Notes: generated by a model from the sequence alone, not told the origin. A stretch of 64,000 nt of DNA from Rhodobacter sp. (GCA_020251025.1 JADCDI010000001.1:121038-185037); one strand, 5' to 3'; shown: positions 46,099-55,052, counted from the stretch's first letter. Numbers and translations are program-made.

Positions 46099-46383
46099 TC
46101 AGGCGGCCTTTTGCGCGCTGACTTCCATCAGCAGGCGTTCTGTCCGCGCCTCGTCAAGCTTGTTGTAAAGCCGCTGCGATTCCTCATTGTCGCGCAGCGT
46201 CTTGGTGATTGCGGCGGTAGAGCTGACAAGCATCAGCGCGGCCATGGCGTAAAAGCCCTTGGCGGCAAAGCTGGCTTCCAGAAAATAGATGCCGCCCGCC
46301 ATCATCGAGGCACCGACAGCGAAGTTGATATAGGTGAACACGTTCCAGGCAGCCGATACTTTGCTTGGGGCATAGTCTTGCAT
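46099..46383 (-). CDS. YiaA/YiaB two-helix inner-membrane protein
   Basis: 94 residues from the ATG at 46383, with GGAG 8 bases upstream; the track's ATG at 46404 has no such site. Residues about 12-34 (AAWNVFTYINFAVGASMMAGGIY) and 41-61 (KGFYAMAALMLVSSTAAIT) are membrane helices, the YiaAB double-helix unit, followed by a charged cytoplasmic tail (LRDNEESQRLYNKLDEARTERL). It lies 87 bases downstream of pspA on the same strand, and both are presumably controlled by the TetR gene. Confidence 0.85.
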   Translation of the reverse strand: MQDYAPSKVSAAWNVFTYINFAVGASMMAGGIYFLEASFAAKGFYAMAALMLVSSTAAITKTLRDNEESQRLYNKLDEARTERLLMEVSAQKAA

Positions 46384-46470
46384 GATACTCTCCGTTTGAT
46401 GCATGGGCCTGTGGCCCGTTCATGGTGAAAGTGCTGTGGTTTGGTTCCGTTGACCGTGAGGTACCGGGTT

Positions 46471-47169
46471 TCAGGGTGCCAGCGGCAGGTTGGCCGCCGA
46501 TGCTTGCTTCAGCCGGGCCAGAACCGCCGCTGCGTCCGGGCGCAGGGGCGCGCCGCACCCTGCGGCTGCCAGCCTGTCTCGGGTTGCATCGGCGCTGGTT
46601 CGTGCCGAAAGCTCGACGGCCGCATCCCGCGTGGCTGCCGCCATCGCCTGGCGTTCCTGAATCCGGTTCAGGGTGGCCTCGGCATCTGACAGGCCCGCCG
46701 TCATGGTGACCGGGCCTTTTTCGTGCAGGCGCTGCGTGTGTTCCGTGGCAAGCGCCAGACGCTGGCCCCGCTGCAAGGCACGCAGGCGGCTTTCGCTTTC
46801 GGACAGAACCTTGCGCAGGCGTGCAATCTCGGTCTGGTAGGTGGCAATGGCACGGGCGGTCGTGTCACGTTCCGCCTCAAGATGGGCCATGGCCCCGGCT
46901 GCCTCGGCCGCCAGGTCTTCCCGCCCCTTCAGCAGCGCCTCTTTGGCGCGCACCTCCAGATCACCAAGCTGCAGGGCAATCTCTTCGGCTGATTTCCTTT
47001 CGCGCTCGCAGCAGGCCATCACCATCGCCACCGATTTGCGCCCCAGTTCAACCGACTGCGCACAGTCGCGCAATTGCTGGCGCAGGATCGGCACGGCATT
47101 CGCATCCACAATTGCGTCGGCGGCGTCATGGCTCCGCCCGCGAAACATCGTGACAAGAAGCTTAAGCAT
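46471..47169 (-). CDS. pspA: PspA/IM30-family membrane-stress protein
   Basis: 232 residues from the ATG at 47169, preceded by GGAGG; the track's ATG is four codons earlier. Almost the whole chain is predicted alpha-helix/coiled coil (KSAEEIALQLGDLEVRAKEALLKGREDLAAEAAGAMAHLEAERDTT), as in the ESCRT-III-like PspA/Vipp1 family. The N-terminal helix MLKLLVTMFRGR is short and basic and may insert in the membrane. Divergence from the family's usual start is high, and no pspF or pspBC gene is nearby. It is regulated instead, it seems, by a TetR repressor. Confidence 0.85.
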   Translation of the reverse strand: MLKLLVTMFRGRSHDAADAIVDANAVPILRQQLRDCAQSVELGRKSVAMVMACCERERKSAEEIALQLGDLEVRAKEALLKGREDLAAEAAGAMAHLEAERDTTARAIATYQTEIARLRKVLSESESRLRALQRGQRLALATEHTQRLHEKGPVTMTAGLSDAEATLNRIQERQAMAAATRDAAVELSARTSADATRDRLAAAGCGAPLRPDAAAVLARLKQASAANLPLAP

Positions 47170-47186
47170 TGATACCTCCATTCACA

Positions 47187-47257
47187 TGAACATTGTTCAC
47201 AAGGGCAACATGCCTGATTCGTGAACGTTGTTCAAGAAGATTTTTGAACATTGTTCA
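47187..47257. promoter_or_regulatory. Three TetR operator-like palindromes in the pspA-tetR intergenic region
   Basis: TGAACATTGTTCA (perfect inverted repeat around a central T) occurs at 47187-47199 and 47245-47257, with one-base variant TGAACGTTGTTCA at 47222-47234. The centres are 35 and 23 bp apart. The first lies 18 bp before the pspA start and the third 19 bp before the tetR start, so the repressor would control both directions. Confidence 0.82.
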
Positions 47258-47275
47258 AAAGATCGGGGAGACGCG

Positions 47276-47881
47276 ATGGAAACCCAGGAAAAACCCGGCC
47301 GTGACAACCTGCGTCACCGCCTTGTGGACGCCGCCGAACGAAGAATTGGCGAACAGGGCTTGTCAGGGCTGAAGGCAAGGCAGGTCACAGCCGATGTCGG
47401 CTGCGCGCTGGGCGCGCTTTACAACGCTTTCGAGGATCTTGATGACCTGATCCTTCATGTCAACGCACGCACGCTTGACCGGCTGGCCGCAGCCTTTGCC
47501 GGCGCACACCGGGCCGGTGAATCCGCCGAAGAAACCATCGCAGTTCTGGCCCAGACCTATGTGCGTTTCGCGCTGGAAAACCGCATGCTGTGGTCTGCCG
47601 TCTTTGCGCTTGCTTTGCCCGAAGGGCGGTCAGCACCTGATTGGTACGTGGTCAGATACAGGGCCCTGATTGACCAGATTGCCGACCCGCTTGCCAAACT
47701 GCGCCCCGACCTTTCGCCCGAAGAGCTGCAACTTCGTGCGCGCACCCTGTTCGCGGCGGTTCATGGTGTGGTCCGGCTGTTTCTGGAGGCACGCTTTCTG
47801 GCCGTACCACAAGACAGGATCACGCCAGAGGTAGCCGCCCTTGTCAAAGCCATGACACGGGGGTTGTCGGCAGCAGAATGA
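47276..47881 (+). CDS. TetR-family transcriptional regulator
   Basis: 201 residues from the ATG at 47276 (GGGGAG upstream). The N-terminal helix-turn-helix is LVDAAERRIGEQGLSGLKARQVTADVGCALGALYNAFEDLDDLILHV. The C-terminal half (ETIAVLAQTYVRFALENRMLWSAVFAL...LRARTLFAAVHGVVRLFLEARFL) is a WHG-type ligand domain. It is divergent from pspA-yiaAB, with operator-like palindromes in between, so autoregulated repression is the best reading. The inducing ligand is unknown. Confidence 0.92.
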   Translation: METQEKPGRDNLRHRLVDAAERRIGEQGLSGLKARQVTADVGCALGALYNAFEDLDDLILHVNARTLDRLAAAFAGAHRAGESAEETIAVLAQTYVRFALENRMLWSAVFALALPEGRSAPDWYVVRYRALIDQIADPLAKLRPDLSPEELQLRARTLFAAVHGVVRLFLEARFLAVPQDRITPEVAALVKAMTRGLSAAE

Positions 47882-47985
47882 TACGGGCCATTTGCGGCCG
47901 CGGGGTGGTTTTGCCAAAGGCCGCTGGCACTTGGGTATCCGGACCATCGTCAGACTGCACGTCGCGCACCCGGCTTTGGCGGCAG
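47882..47985. other. Unassigned bases between tetR and the mgrA copy
   Basis: 104 bases, without a start codon or recognisable domain, join tetR to the duplicated mgrA tail. The last five bases (GGCAG) before the copy also occur at 45341-45345 of intact mgrA, a weak hint that the junction was formed within mgrA-derived sequence. Confidence 0.4.
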
Positions 47986-48327
47986 CCGCAAATACCTGAA
48001 CGGCATCCCGCAGGGCAGCCGCGCCAGCCAGGGAAAGTCGCTTGATCCTGCCGTTATCACCGAAGGCGCGCTGAATTCCGTTCGCGCACTGGATGCGATG
48101 GCACAGGCACGGGGTCAGACCCTGGCGCAAATGGCCATTGCCTGGGTCTTGCGCCACGGCGGCATCACCACCGCCCTGATCGGCGCGTCCAGGCCCGAAC
48201 AGGTTGTCGATTGCTGCGGCGCGATCAGCAACCTGGACTTCTCGGATACCGAACTGGCGCAGATCAACCAGATCGCCGGGCAGAAGGATGTCAACCTTTG
48301 GGCCAGATCGGCACAGCTTGACTGACA
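47986..48327 (+). pseudogene. Duplicated 3' fragment of mgrA
   Basis: The 342 bases from CCGCAAATACCTGAACGG through the stop match 45703-46044 with a constant offset of 2283 and only four substitutions (about 98.8% identity), with no gaps. They correspond to the C-terminal third (about 113 residues) of the aldo/keto reductase. Two changes alter residues (A to T, E to G) and two are silent. No N-terminal half, start signal or catalytic tetrad remains; the track's 75-residue ORF at 48098 is only its tail. Recent duplication. Confidence 0.93.
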
Positions 48328-48455
48328 TCGTCTGAAAGCGCGGCAAAGCCGGTTAGGCCTGGCCTGGATGGCGGGGCATCGGCCCACGAAATGTTTTCTT
48401 GCATTCATCCGGTAGGCCGGGTTATATTAATTAGGCCAAAGCATATAGTTATCAA
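48328..48455. other. AT-rich region upstream of the acyltransferase gene
   Basis: After the mgrA copy the sequence becomes AT-rich (GGTTATATTAATTAGGCC, then AAGCATATAG), in sharp contrast to the GC-rich surroundings. It contains -10-like hexamers (TATATT, CATATA). No ribosome-binding site is visible before the ATG at 48456. Probably the promoter region of the acyltransferase. Confidence 0.5.
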
Positions 48456-49781
48456 ATGGTTAAATCAAACCGACTGGTTCCACTGGAAGCTGTGCGCGGT
48501 ATCGCGGTGCTCGTTGTCGTGACGCAGCACGTCTTGCTTGCGTTCTCGCCGGCAACGTCCGGCCTTCTTGCTGTTGACCGGACCGAGACAAGCATCATCG
48601 GCTCTTCCTGGTTCGTGCTGATGAACGGACCGGCAGCAATTACCTTGTGCTTTGTTCTGTCGGGCTTTGTCCTGTGCTGGGCCTTGTTTGCCGAAGGCGA
48701 CACCAACCGGGTGGCGCGCAGCTTTGGCAAGCGTTTGCCACGGCTTGCGGGCCTTGTCTTGGTAACGACGGTCGGCAGCTATCTGCTGTTCCGCTATGGT
48801 CAGTACCATTTCACCGAAGCGGGGGCGGTCAGCGGCAGCGCCTGGCTGAAGAATTTCGGTTTTTCCGGCTGGACGGCGGACTTTCAGCCGGATCTGCAAG
48901 GCGCACTGCTGGAAAGCGTGGCCACGTTCTTTATGCCTGTCTACACCTATAACGGGCTGCTTTGGACCATGCAGCACGCCTTGATCGGCGGCCTTCTTGT
49001 GCTTCCGGTCGCGATGCTGCTGTCGCTTTCGCTTGGCTACCGTTGGGCAACTGCCGGGGCTTTGGCCGTTCTGCTGGCGGCGGTGCTTCTTTATACAAGT
49101 TTCCTGTTCCCCTTTCTGGCGGGTGCCGCACTGTCCTTTGTCCTGTCGCGGTACCGGCCCCGTCTGCCGATGATCCTTGCCCTTCCTGTGCTGGGGGCGG
49201 GCCTGTATCTGCTGGGCTTCCTGTTGCCGCTGGGAACTTACGCATGGGTCTCACAGGCCCCGCCGGGGGTGAAAGACTATGCGGCCACGCTCTTTCACAG
49301 CGCGGGATCGGTGCTGGTGATCGTCGCGGTTCTGTGCAGTGCCGGGCTTTACCGGCGGCTGGACCGCCGCATCTGGTGGGCACTTGGCCGCATCAGTTTT
49401 CCGCTTTTTCTGGTGCATCCCCTGGTCATATGCTCGGCGTCCAGCGCGGTTTACCTTGACCTTTCGGCACAGGGTACGGGCCCTGCGGCCCTGCTTGTGG
49501 CGATGTTCGCGGTCAGCTTCGGGCTTTCGATCCTGCTGTCTGTTCCGCTTGCATGGCTGGATTACCGCTGGTGCGCCTGGCTGGAGGAAACGGCACGGCA
49601 ACTGTTCCCGGATCGGGTGGCACCTGCTGCCCCGCCGCCACCCCTTGCCGAAGAACTGGCCCCGCAGCGATCAGCCGCAATCGGGATCGGGAATGTGGTG
49701 GACCTTCGGCCGCCGCCCCTGGCACGCCCGATCACCCCGTCCGGTGCGGCTTCCCCGGCTGGTCAGGGGACCACCGGTTAG
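48456..49781 (+). CDS. Acyltransferase-3 (OafA-like) membrane protein
   Basis: 441 residues with about ten membrane segments. The N-terminal catalytic region LVPLEAVRGIAVLVVVTQHVLLAF has the R-G-x-A-x-x-x-V-x-x-x-H pattern of acyltransferase family 3, with the expected His. It likely O-acylates a surface polysaccharide, LPS or other exported sugar. A proline-rich cytoplasmic tail (APAAPPPPLAEEL) follows the last helix. It lies alone, with an AT-rich upstream sequence and no polysaccharide genes nearby, so the acceptor is unknown. Confidence 0.88.
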   Translation: MVKSNRLVPLEAVRGIAVLVVVTQHVLLAFSPATSGLLAVDRTETSIIGSSWFVLMNGPAAITLCFVLSGFVLCWALFAEGDTNRVARSFGKRLPRLAGLVLVTTVGSYLLFRYGQYHFTEAGAVSGSAWLKNFGFSGWTADFQPDLQGALLESVATFFMPVYTYNGLLWTMQHALIGGLLVLPVAMLLSLSLGYRWATAGALAVLLAAVLLYTSFLFPFLAGAALSFVLSRYRPRLPMILALPVLGAGLYLLGFLLPLGTYAWVSQAPPGVKDYAATLFHSAGSVLVIVAVLCSAGLYRRLDRRIWWALGRISFPLFLVHPLVICSASSAVYLDLSAQGTGPAALLVAMFAVSFGLSILLSVPLAWLDYRWCAWLEETARQLFPDRVAPAAPPPPLAEELAPQRSAAIGIGNVVDLRPPPLARPITPSGAASPAGQGTTG

Positions 49782-50008
49782 GGAAAAGCAACTGAAGACG
49801 GTACCGATGATTTCAGTTTCGGGGCCGTTCAACCTTTGGCGGGACCTGACGGTCTGTGGTCTGTGTCATGACCTGATCCAGCAAGAAAGCATGTGCGCCG
49901 CAGCCGCGCCAGGGCGCTGTCGCGCGATCAGAACAGGCAGTGCAGCAGCGGGCAGGCGTTTCAGGGCAGGCCAAAGCCCTGACGCGGCGCGCCGCGGCGA
50001 CCGGGGCG

Positions 50009-50752
50009 TCAGGCCGTCTGTTGCTTGACGCTGGCCGTCACATAATTGCACGACAGATCGCGGGCAGACAGGCTCCACCTCCAGCCCAGCGGGTTGAAGA
50101 CCATGCCCTTGCGGTCCACCGGGTCCAGACCCGCCTGACGGATCAGGTCGTAAAGCTCGTCCGGGGTAATGAACCTGGACCAGTCATGCGTGCCCTTTGG
50201 CAACCAGCGCATGACATGTTCGGCACCGATGATCGCCATCACATAGCTTTTCGGGTTCCGGTTCAGGGTTGAGCAGATCATCAGCCCGCCCGGCTTCAGC
50301 AGCCGCTGACATGCGGTGAGATAGGCCAAAGGATCGGCGACATGTTCGACAACTTCCATGTTCAGCACCACGTCGAACTGCTCGCCCGCCGCCGCCAGGT
50401 CTTCGGCGGTGGCAAGGCGATAGTCGATGTCCAGCCCCGCCTGTTCGGCATGCAGCCGCGCGACCGGAATGTTGCGCGGCGCGGCATCCGCGCCCACCAC
50501 CGTCGCCCCCAGCCGCGCCATCGGTTCGCTGAGCAACCCGCCGCCGCAGCCGATGTCCAGCAGGCGCAGACCGGCAAAGGGGGCGGGATCGGCCGGATCA
50601 CGGTCAAACTGTGCCGAGATCTGGCTGGTGATGTAATCCAGCCGGCAGGGGTTGAGCATGTGCAGCGGCTTGAACTTGCCCGCCGGATTCCACCATTCGG
50701 CCGCCATCGCTTCGAACTTGGCGACTTCGTTCGGATCGATTGTGGTCGTCAT
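50009..50752 (-). CDS. ubiG: Ubiquinone biosynthesis O-methyltransferase UbiG
   Basis: 247 residues from the ATG at 50752 ([10 protein letters not shown]); the track adds 21 residues. The N-terminus ([33 protein letters not shown]) is the UbiG hallmark, and the SAM motif is [14 protein letters not shown]. The membrane-binding region and post-II motif [10 protein letters not shown] are present. It makes both O-methylations in ubiquinone synthesis. It is divergent from the iminopeptidase gene across 61 bp. Confidence 0.97.
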   Translation of the reverse strand: MTTTIDPNEVAKFEAMAAEWWNPAGKFKPLHMLNPCRLDYITSQISAQFDRDPADPAPFAGLRLLDIGCGGGLLSEPMARLGATVVGADAAPRNIPVARLHAEQAGLDIDYRLATAEDLAAAGEQFDVVLNMEVVEHVADPLAYLTACQRLLKPGGLMICSTLNRNPKSYVMAIIGAEHVMRWLPKGTHDWSRFITPDELYDLIRQAGLDPVDRKGMVFNPLGWRWSLSARDLSCNYVTASVKQQTA

Positions 50753-50813
50753 GGTGAAATCCTTGCGGTTTGGCCCGTGGCAGGGCAGGCTCGGTGCACT
50801 ATATAGGGCCGTC

Positions 50814-51779
50814 ATGGATCAAAGATCAGGCCAAAAGCGCGCAGTCGAGTTTCTTTATCCGCCGATCGACCCCTTCGATCAGCGTGTGATCGATGTGGGC
50901 GACGGGCATCGCATTTATGTGGAACAATGCGGCAATCCGCATGGCATTCCGGTTGTGGTCCTGCATGGTGGCCCGGGCGGCGGATGCAGCCCGGCGATGC
51001 GGCGATATTTCGACCCCGGCGTGTTCCGGGTGATCCTGTCCGATCAGCGCGGCTGTGGCCGTTCGCGGCCCCATGCCAGCGTTCATGCCAACACGACCTG
51101 GGACCTGGTGGCAGATATAGAAGTGATCCGCACGGAACTGGGCATCGACCGCTGGATCTGTTTCGGCGGAAGCTGGGGGGCGACGCTGGCGCTGATCTAT
51201 GCCATCAGCCACCCGGACCGCGTGGCCCATCTGGTGCTGCGCGGGGTCTTCCTGATGACCCGCGCCGAATTGGACTGGTTCTATGGCGGCGGGGCCGGAG
51301 CCTTCTTTCCCGACCTGTGGGAACGCTTCGTGGCACCCATTCCGCAGGAAGAGCGGGGCGATCTGATCGGGGCCTATCACCGGCGCCTGTTTTCGGGCAA
51401 CCTGATGGAGGAAAGCCGGTTCGGACGCACCTGGGCAGGCTGGGAAAACGCGCTGGCTTCGATCAACAACGAAGGCGCGACGGGCGAAAGCCCGGCGGAA
51501 TATGCCCGCGCCTTTGCCCGGCTGGAAAACCATTTCTTCCGGAACGCCGGCTTTCTGGAGCGTGACGGCTGGATCCTGTCCGAACGTCACCGGATCGAAC
51601 ATATCCCCGCATCCATCATTCAGGGGCGGCTTGACATGATCTGTCCGCCGCGCGCCGCCTGGGAACTGGCGCAAGGCTGGGCAAAGGCTGACCTGCGGCT
51701 TATTCCGCTGGCGGGCCATGCCCTGTCAGAGCCGGGGATTTCTGCCGAACTGGTGCGGGTGATGGACGGGCTGCGCTGA
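50814..51779 (+). CDS. pip: Prolyl aminopeptidase (proline iminopeptidase)
   Basis: 321 residues from the ATG at 50814 ([10 protein letters not shown]); the track start lies inside ubiG. Alpha/beta hydrolase with oxyanion region [10 protein letters not shown], nucleophile elbow [10 protein letters not shown] and the catalytic Asp/His in [10 protein letters not shown] and GHALSEP. It removes N-terminal proline from peptides in the cytoplasm. It is not obviously linked to neighbours. Confidence 0.94.
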   Translation: MDQRSGQKRAVEFLYPPIDPFDQRVIDVGDGHRIYVEQCGNPHGIPVVVLHGGPGGGCSPAMRRYFDPGVFRVILSDQRGCGRSRPHASVHANTTWDLVADIEVIRTELGIDRWICFGGSWGATLALIYAISHPDRVAHLVLRGVFLMTRAELDWFYGGGAGAFFPDLWERFVAPIPQEERGDLIGAYHRRLFSGNLMEESRFGRTWAGWENALASINNEGATGESPAEYARAFARLENHFFRNAGFLERDGWILSERHRIEHIPASIIQGRLDMICPPRAAWELAQGWAKADLRLIPLAGHALSEPGISAELVRVMDGLR

Positions 51780-52137
51780 GCGTCCCCCAGGATGGCCGCA
51801 ACCTGTCCGCAAGGGCGACCCGGGGGAAAAGGGCAGCGGCCGCCCCGAATGCCGCCTTCCGGCGCGGGCGGGACCACCCCTTCGGCGGGTCGGCCGACAG
51901 ACGTGTCCCGACGGTCAGATCTCTTGTTCCTGTCCCCTGCCCGGACCGGGCGGCGTCTGTGGATGATCCGCAGGGTGGCCTGCCCTGCGGCCATAACAAG
52001 GGATGTGGCCGGGGGTTGCAGACTCGGCCCATGATGCGTATATCCCCGTCAACAAAGGCGCGCCGGGGTCCAAACCCGGTGCCCGACGGACCTATCAAAC
52101 GGGCCCGACGGCCCGTTTTTCATTTTCTGGAACACCC
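51780..52137 (+). ncRNA. rimP leader region with inverted repeats and attenuator
   Basis: The 358 bases between pip and rimP contain no gene. A perfect 8-bp hairpin CCGCAGGG...CCCTGCGG lies at 51969-51991, a CCGGG/CCCGG hairpin (52063-52079) lies near the end, and an intrinsic terminator (52097-52120) comes just before rimP. An alphaproteobacterial rimP leader with a terminator upstream of rimP-nusA-infB has been proposed as an attenuator; this fits in position and architecture. The earliest 180 bases show nothing distinct. A complete tRNA gene is not present. Confidence 0.6.
52097..52120 (+). terminator. Intrinsic terminator in the rimP leader (attenuator)
   Basis: AAACGGGCC-CGAC-GGCCCGTTT, followed by TT and a CATTTT tract, 18 bp before the rimP ATG. 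A terminator at this location would block the operon unless read-through is regulated. Confidence 0.85.
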
Positions 52138-52755
52138 ATGTCCGATCTTGTCGCCAAAACCGCCATTGACCGCCGCCTGGCGGGGATTGTTCAGCCGGTC
52201 ATCGAAGGCCTTGGGTTTGAGCTTGTCCGCATCCGTCTGATGGGCGGGCGCACGCCGACGCTGCAGATCATGGCCGACCGGCCCGATGGCGGCATTGTCG
52301 TGGATGACTGCGCGCGCATTTCGACCGCCGTGTCGGCGGTGCTGGATGTGGAAGACCCGATCGAGGACAATTATGTGCTGGAAGTGTCATCGCCCGGCAT
52401 CGACCGCCCGCTGACCCGCCTGAAGGATTTCGATGTCTGGGCCGGATATGAGGTGCGGGTGGAAACCGGCGAACTGATCGACGGTCGGCGCAGGTTCAAG
52501 GGCATGTTGCGCGGCACCGAAGGCGACGAGATCCTGATCGAGATCGAAGAGGCCGGTGCGCCCCTGACCATCGGGCTCAAGTTCGACTGGCTGTCGGATG
52601 CCAAGCTGATCCTGACGGAAGGGCTGATCGCCGAGATGCTGCGCCAGCGCAAGGCCAGCGGGATTCCGGACGGGACCGAGTTCGACGAGATTGACGACTC
52701 CGAAGGCGCGGATGAGGCCGAGGACGGCCCCGGCGCGCCCGAAACAAGACACTGA
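52138..52755 (+). CDS. rimP: Ribosome maturation factor RimP
   Basis: 205 residues from the ATG at 52138; the track start lies inside the leader. Both RimP domains are seen: the N-terminal [33 protein letters not shown] and [15 protein letters not shown], then the SH3-like C-terminus. An acidic tail ([16 protein letters not shown]) follows. It helps assemble the 30S subunit and is first in the rimP-nusA-ylxR-infB operon. Confidence 0.96.
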   Translation: MSDLVAKTAIDRRLAGIVQPVIEGLGFELVRIRLMGGRTPTLQIMADRPDGGIVVDDCARISTAVSAVLDVEDPIEDNYVLEVSSPGIDRPLTRLKDFDVWAGYEVRVETGELIDGRRRFKGMLRGTEGDEILIEIEEAGAPLTIGLKFDWLSDAKLILTEGLIAEMLRQRKASGIPDGTEFDEIDDSEGADEAEDGPGAPETRH

Positions 52756-52776
52756 TCACCCACGGGGAGCACCGAC

Positions 52777-54396
52777 ATGGCAATAACCTCTGCCAACCAG
52801 CTTGAACTTTTGCAGACCGCCGAGGCGGTTGCCCGCGAGAAGATGATCGATCCCGACCTGGTGATCCAGGCGATGGAGGAATCGCTCGCCCGTGCGGCCA
52901 AGTCGCGCTACGGGGCCGAGATGGACATCCGCGTGAAGATCGACCGCAAGACAGGTCGCGCCAGCTTTTCGCGCATCCGGACTGTCGTTGAGGATGATGC
53001 TGTCGAGAATTATCAGGCGCAGCTGACCGTGGCGCAGGCCAGGTCCTTTCTTGCCGATCCCAAGGTTGGCGATGAGGTGATCGACGAGGTTCCCCCCGTT
53101 GATCTGGGCCGCATCGCCGCACAGTCTGCCAAGCAGGTGATCCTGCAGAAGGTGCGCGAAGCCGAGCGTGAGCGCCAGTACGAGGAATTCAAGGACCGGA
53201 AGGGCCAGATCCTGAACGGCGTCGTCAAGCGCGAGGAATACGGCAACATCATCGTTGACCTGAACGGGCGCGGCGAGGCCATTCTGCGCCGGAACGAAAA
53301 GATCGGGCGCGAAAGCTACCGGATCGGCGACCGTATCCGGTCCTACATCAAGGATGTGCGCCGCGAGGCGCGCGGCCCGCAGATTTTCCTGTCGCGCACC
53401 GCGCCCGAGTTCATGGCCGAGCTGTTCAAGATGGAAGTGCCCGAGATTTACGACGGCATCATCGAGATCAAGGCCGTGGCACGCGATCCGGGCAGCCGGG
53501 CGAAGATCGCCGTGATTTCATACGAAAGCTCCATCGATCCGGTCGGGGCCTGCGTCGGCATGCGCGGCAGCCGGGTTCAGGCCGTTGTCAACGAGTTGCA
53601 GGGTGAGAAGATCGATATCATCCCATGGAACCAGGATCAGGCAACCTTTCTTGTGAACGCGCTGCAGCCCGCAGAGGTCAGCAAGGTCGTGATCGACGAG
53701 GAGGCGGGCAAGATCGAAGTGGTGGTTCCCGACGAGCAATTGTCGCTGGCGATCGGCCGGCGTGGTCAGAACGTGCGCCTCGCCAGCCAGCTCACGGGCC
53801 TTGATATCGATATCATGACCGAATCCGACGAAAGCGCCCGCCGTCAGGCCGAGTTCACCGAGCGGACCAACCTGTTCATGGAAACGCTGGATATCGACGA
53901 GATGATGGCGCAGCTTCTGGTATCAGAAGGGTTCACCAACCTCGAGGAAGTGGCCTACGTCGATCTGGACGAATTGCTGTCGATCGACGGCTTTGACGAG
54001 GCGACCGCAGCCGAGCTGCAGGCGCGGGCGCGCGACAATCTGGAAGCGGCAAACAGGAAGGCGCTGGAAAACGCCAGGGCCCTGGGTGTGGAAGACAGCC
54101 TGATCAATTTCGAAGGGCTGACCCCGCAGATGCTGGAGGCGCTGGCCAGGGACAATATCAAGACGCTGGAAGATTTCGCAACCTGCGCCGACTGGGAACT
54201 GGCCGGCGGCTGGACAACCGAGAACGGTCAGCGCAAGAAAGACGAAGGCGTGCTGGAGAAGTTCGACGTCTCGCTGGAAGAGGCACAGCATCTGGTCATG
54301 ACCGCACGCGTCATGCTGGGCTGGGTCGATCCGACTGCGGCAGACGACTATGTCGAGGAAGAGACCGAGGCCGAAGACGGGGAGGCCGGGGCCTGA
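52777..54396 (+). CDS. nusA: Transcription termination/antitermination factor NusA
   Basis: 539 residues. N-terminal RNA-polymerase-binding domain, then S1 (about 135-200), two KH domains ([35 protein letters not shown] and [18 protein letters not shown]) and C-terminal helix-hairpin-helix repeats ([33 protein letters not shown]...). The C-terminus is acidic. It controls pausing, termination and antitermination. A GGGGAG site precedes its ATG. Confidence 0.97.
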   Translation: MAITSANQLELLQTAEAVAREKMIDPDLVIQAMEESLARAAKSRYGAEMDIRVKIDRKTGRASFSRIRTVVEDDAVENYQAQLTVAQARSFLADPKVGDEVIDEVPPVDLGRIAAQSAKQVILQKVREAERERQYEEFKDRKGQILNGVVKREEYGNIIVDLNGRGEAILRRNEKIGRESYRIGDRIRSYIKDVRREARGPQIFLSRTAPEFMAELFKMEVPEIYDGIIEIKAVARDPGSRAKIAVISYESSIDPVGACVGMRGSRVQAVVNELQGEKIDIIPWNQDQATFLVNALQPAEVSKVVIDEEAGKIEVVVPDEQLSLAIGRRGQNVRLASQLTGLDIDIMTESDESARRQAEFTERTNLFMETLDIDEMMAQLLVSEGFTNLEEVAYVDLDELLSIDGFDEATAAELQARARDNLEAANRKALENARALGVEDSLINFEGLTPQMLEALARDNIKTLEDFATCADWELAGGWTTENGQRKKDEGVLEKFDVSLEEAQHLVMTARVMLGWVDPTAADDYVEEETEAEDGEAGA

Positions 54397-54419
54397 AAGA
54401 CGGTTCCGGAGACGCGCCC

Positions 54420-55052
54420 ATGACACGCGGCGGCAAGGACAGGGACGGGGGCGACCCGGAACGCAAATGTATCGTCACGGGTGACGTCCAGCCGAAAGCA
54501 GGTCTTGTGCGCTTCGCACTGGGTCCCGATATGCAGGTGGTGCCGGATATTCTGGCCCGCCTGCCCGGTCGCGGCATCTATGTGACGGCGGATCGTGACG
54601 CCATCCTCAAGGCTTCGGCCAGGGGCCTGTTCTCGCGCGCGGCCAGGCAGCCTGTCAACGTGCCGCCAATGCTGGCCGACGATGTCGAGGCGCTGCTGGC
54701 GCGGCGAGTGGTTGAGCTGATCTCGCTGTGCCGCAAGGCGGGCCTGGCGGTGGCCGGGTACGAAAAGGTGAAAGACTGGCTTGCAAAGGACCAGGCGAAG
54801 GTTCTGATCCAGGCCCGCGACGGGTCGGAACGCGGCAAGACCAAGCTGCATGCGCCGGGTGGAAAGGAAACCTTTGTCGGTTGTCTGACCGCCCGGGAAT
54901 TGGGTTTGGCTTTCGGCCGTGAACATGCAATACACGGCGCGCTTGCGGCTGGCGGACTCACGGCGCGTGTTGTAGAGGAAGCGGCACGGCTTGCGGGTAT
55001 GCGCAAGCAGATGGGCGGCACGACCGCATCGAAGGATACGAAGAACGCATGA
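54420..55052 (+). CDS. YlxR-type RNA-binding protein fused to an L7Ae-like domain
   Basis: 210 residues. The YlxR/DUF448 domain ([20 protein letters not shown]...[12 protein letters not shown]) is followed by an L7Ae/YlxQ-like RNA-binding domain ([30 protein letters not shown]). Firmicutes encode the two as separate genes between nusA and infB; the fusion is normal in alphaproteobacteria. It overlaps the infB start by ATGA. Confidence 0.92.
   Translation: MTRGGKDRDGGDPERKCIVTGDVQPKAGLVRFALGPDMQVVPDILARLPGRGIYVTADRDAILKASARGLFSRAARQPVNVPPMLADDVEALLARRVVELISLCRKAGLAVAGYEKVKDWLAKDQAKVLIQARDGSERGKTKLHAPGGKETFVGCLTARELGLAFGREHAIHGALAAGGLTARVVEEAARLAGMRKQMGGTTASKDTKNA

Noticed and set aside
48098-48325. 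75-residue ORF as a separate gene
   Set aside because: It is the tail of the duplicated mgrA fragment, lacking the catalytic half and a ribosome-binding site.
52055-52095. GGGGTCCAAACCCGG looks like a tRNA T-arm
   Set aside because: No matching acceptor stem, anticodon arm or D-arm at the right spacing. An initiator tRNA before rimP, as in enterobacteria, is not present.
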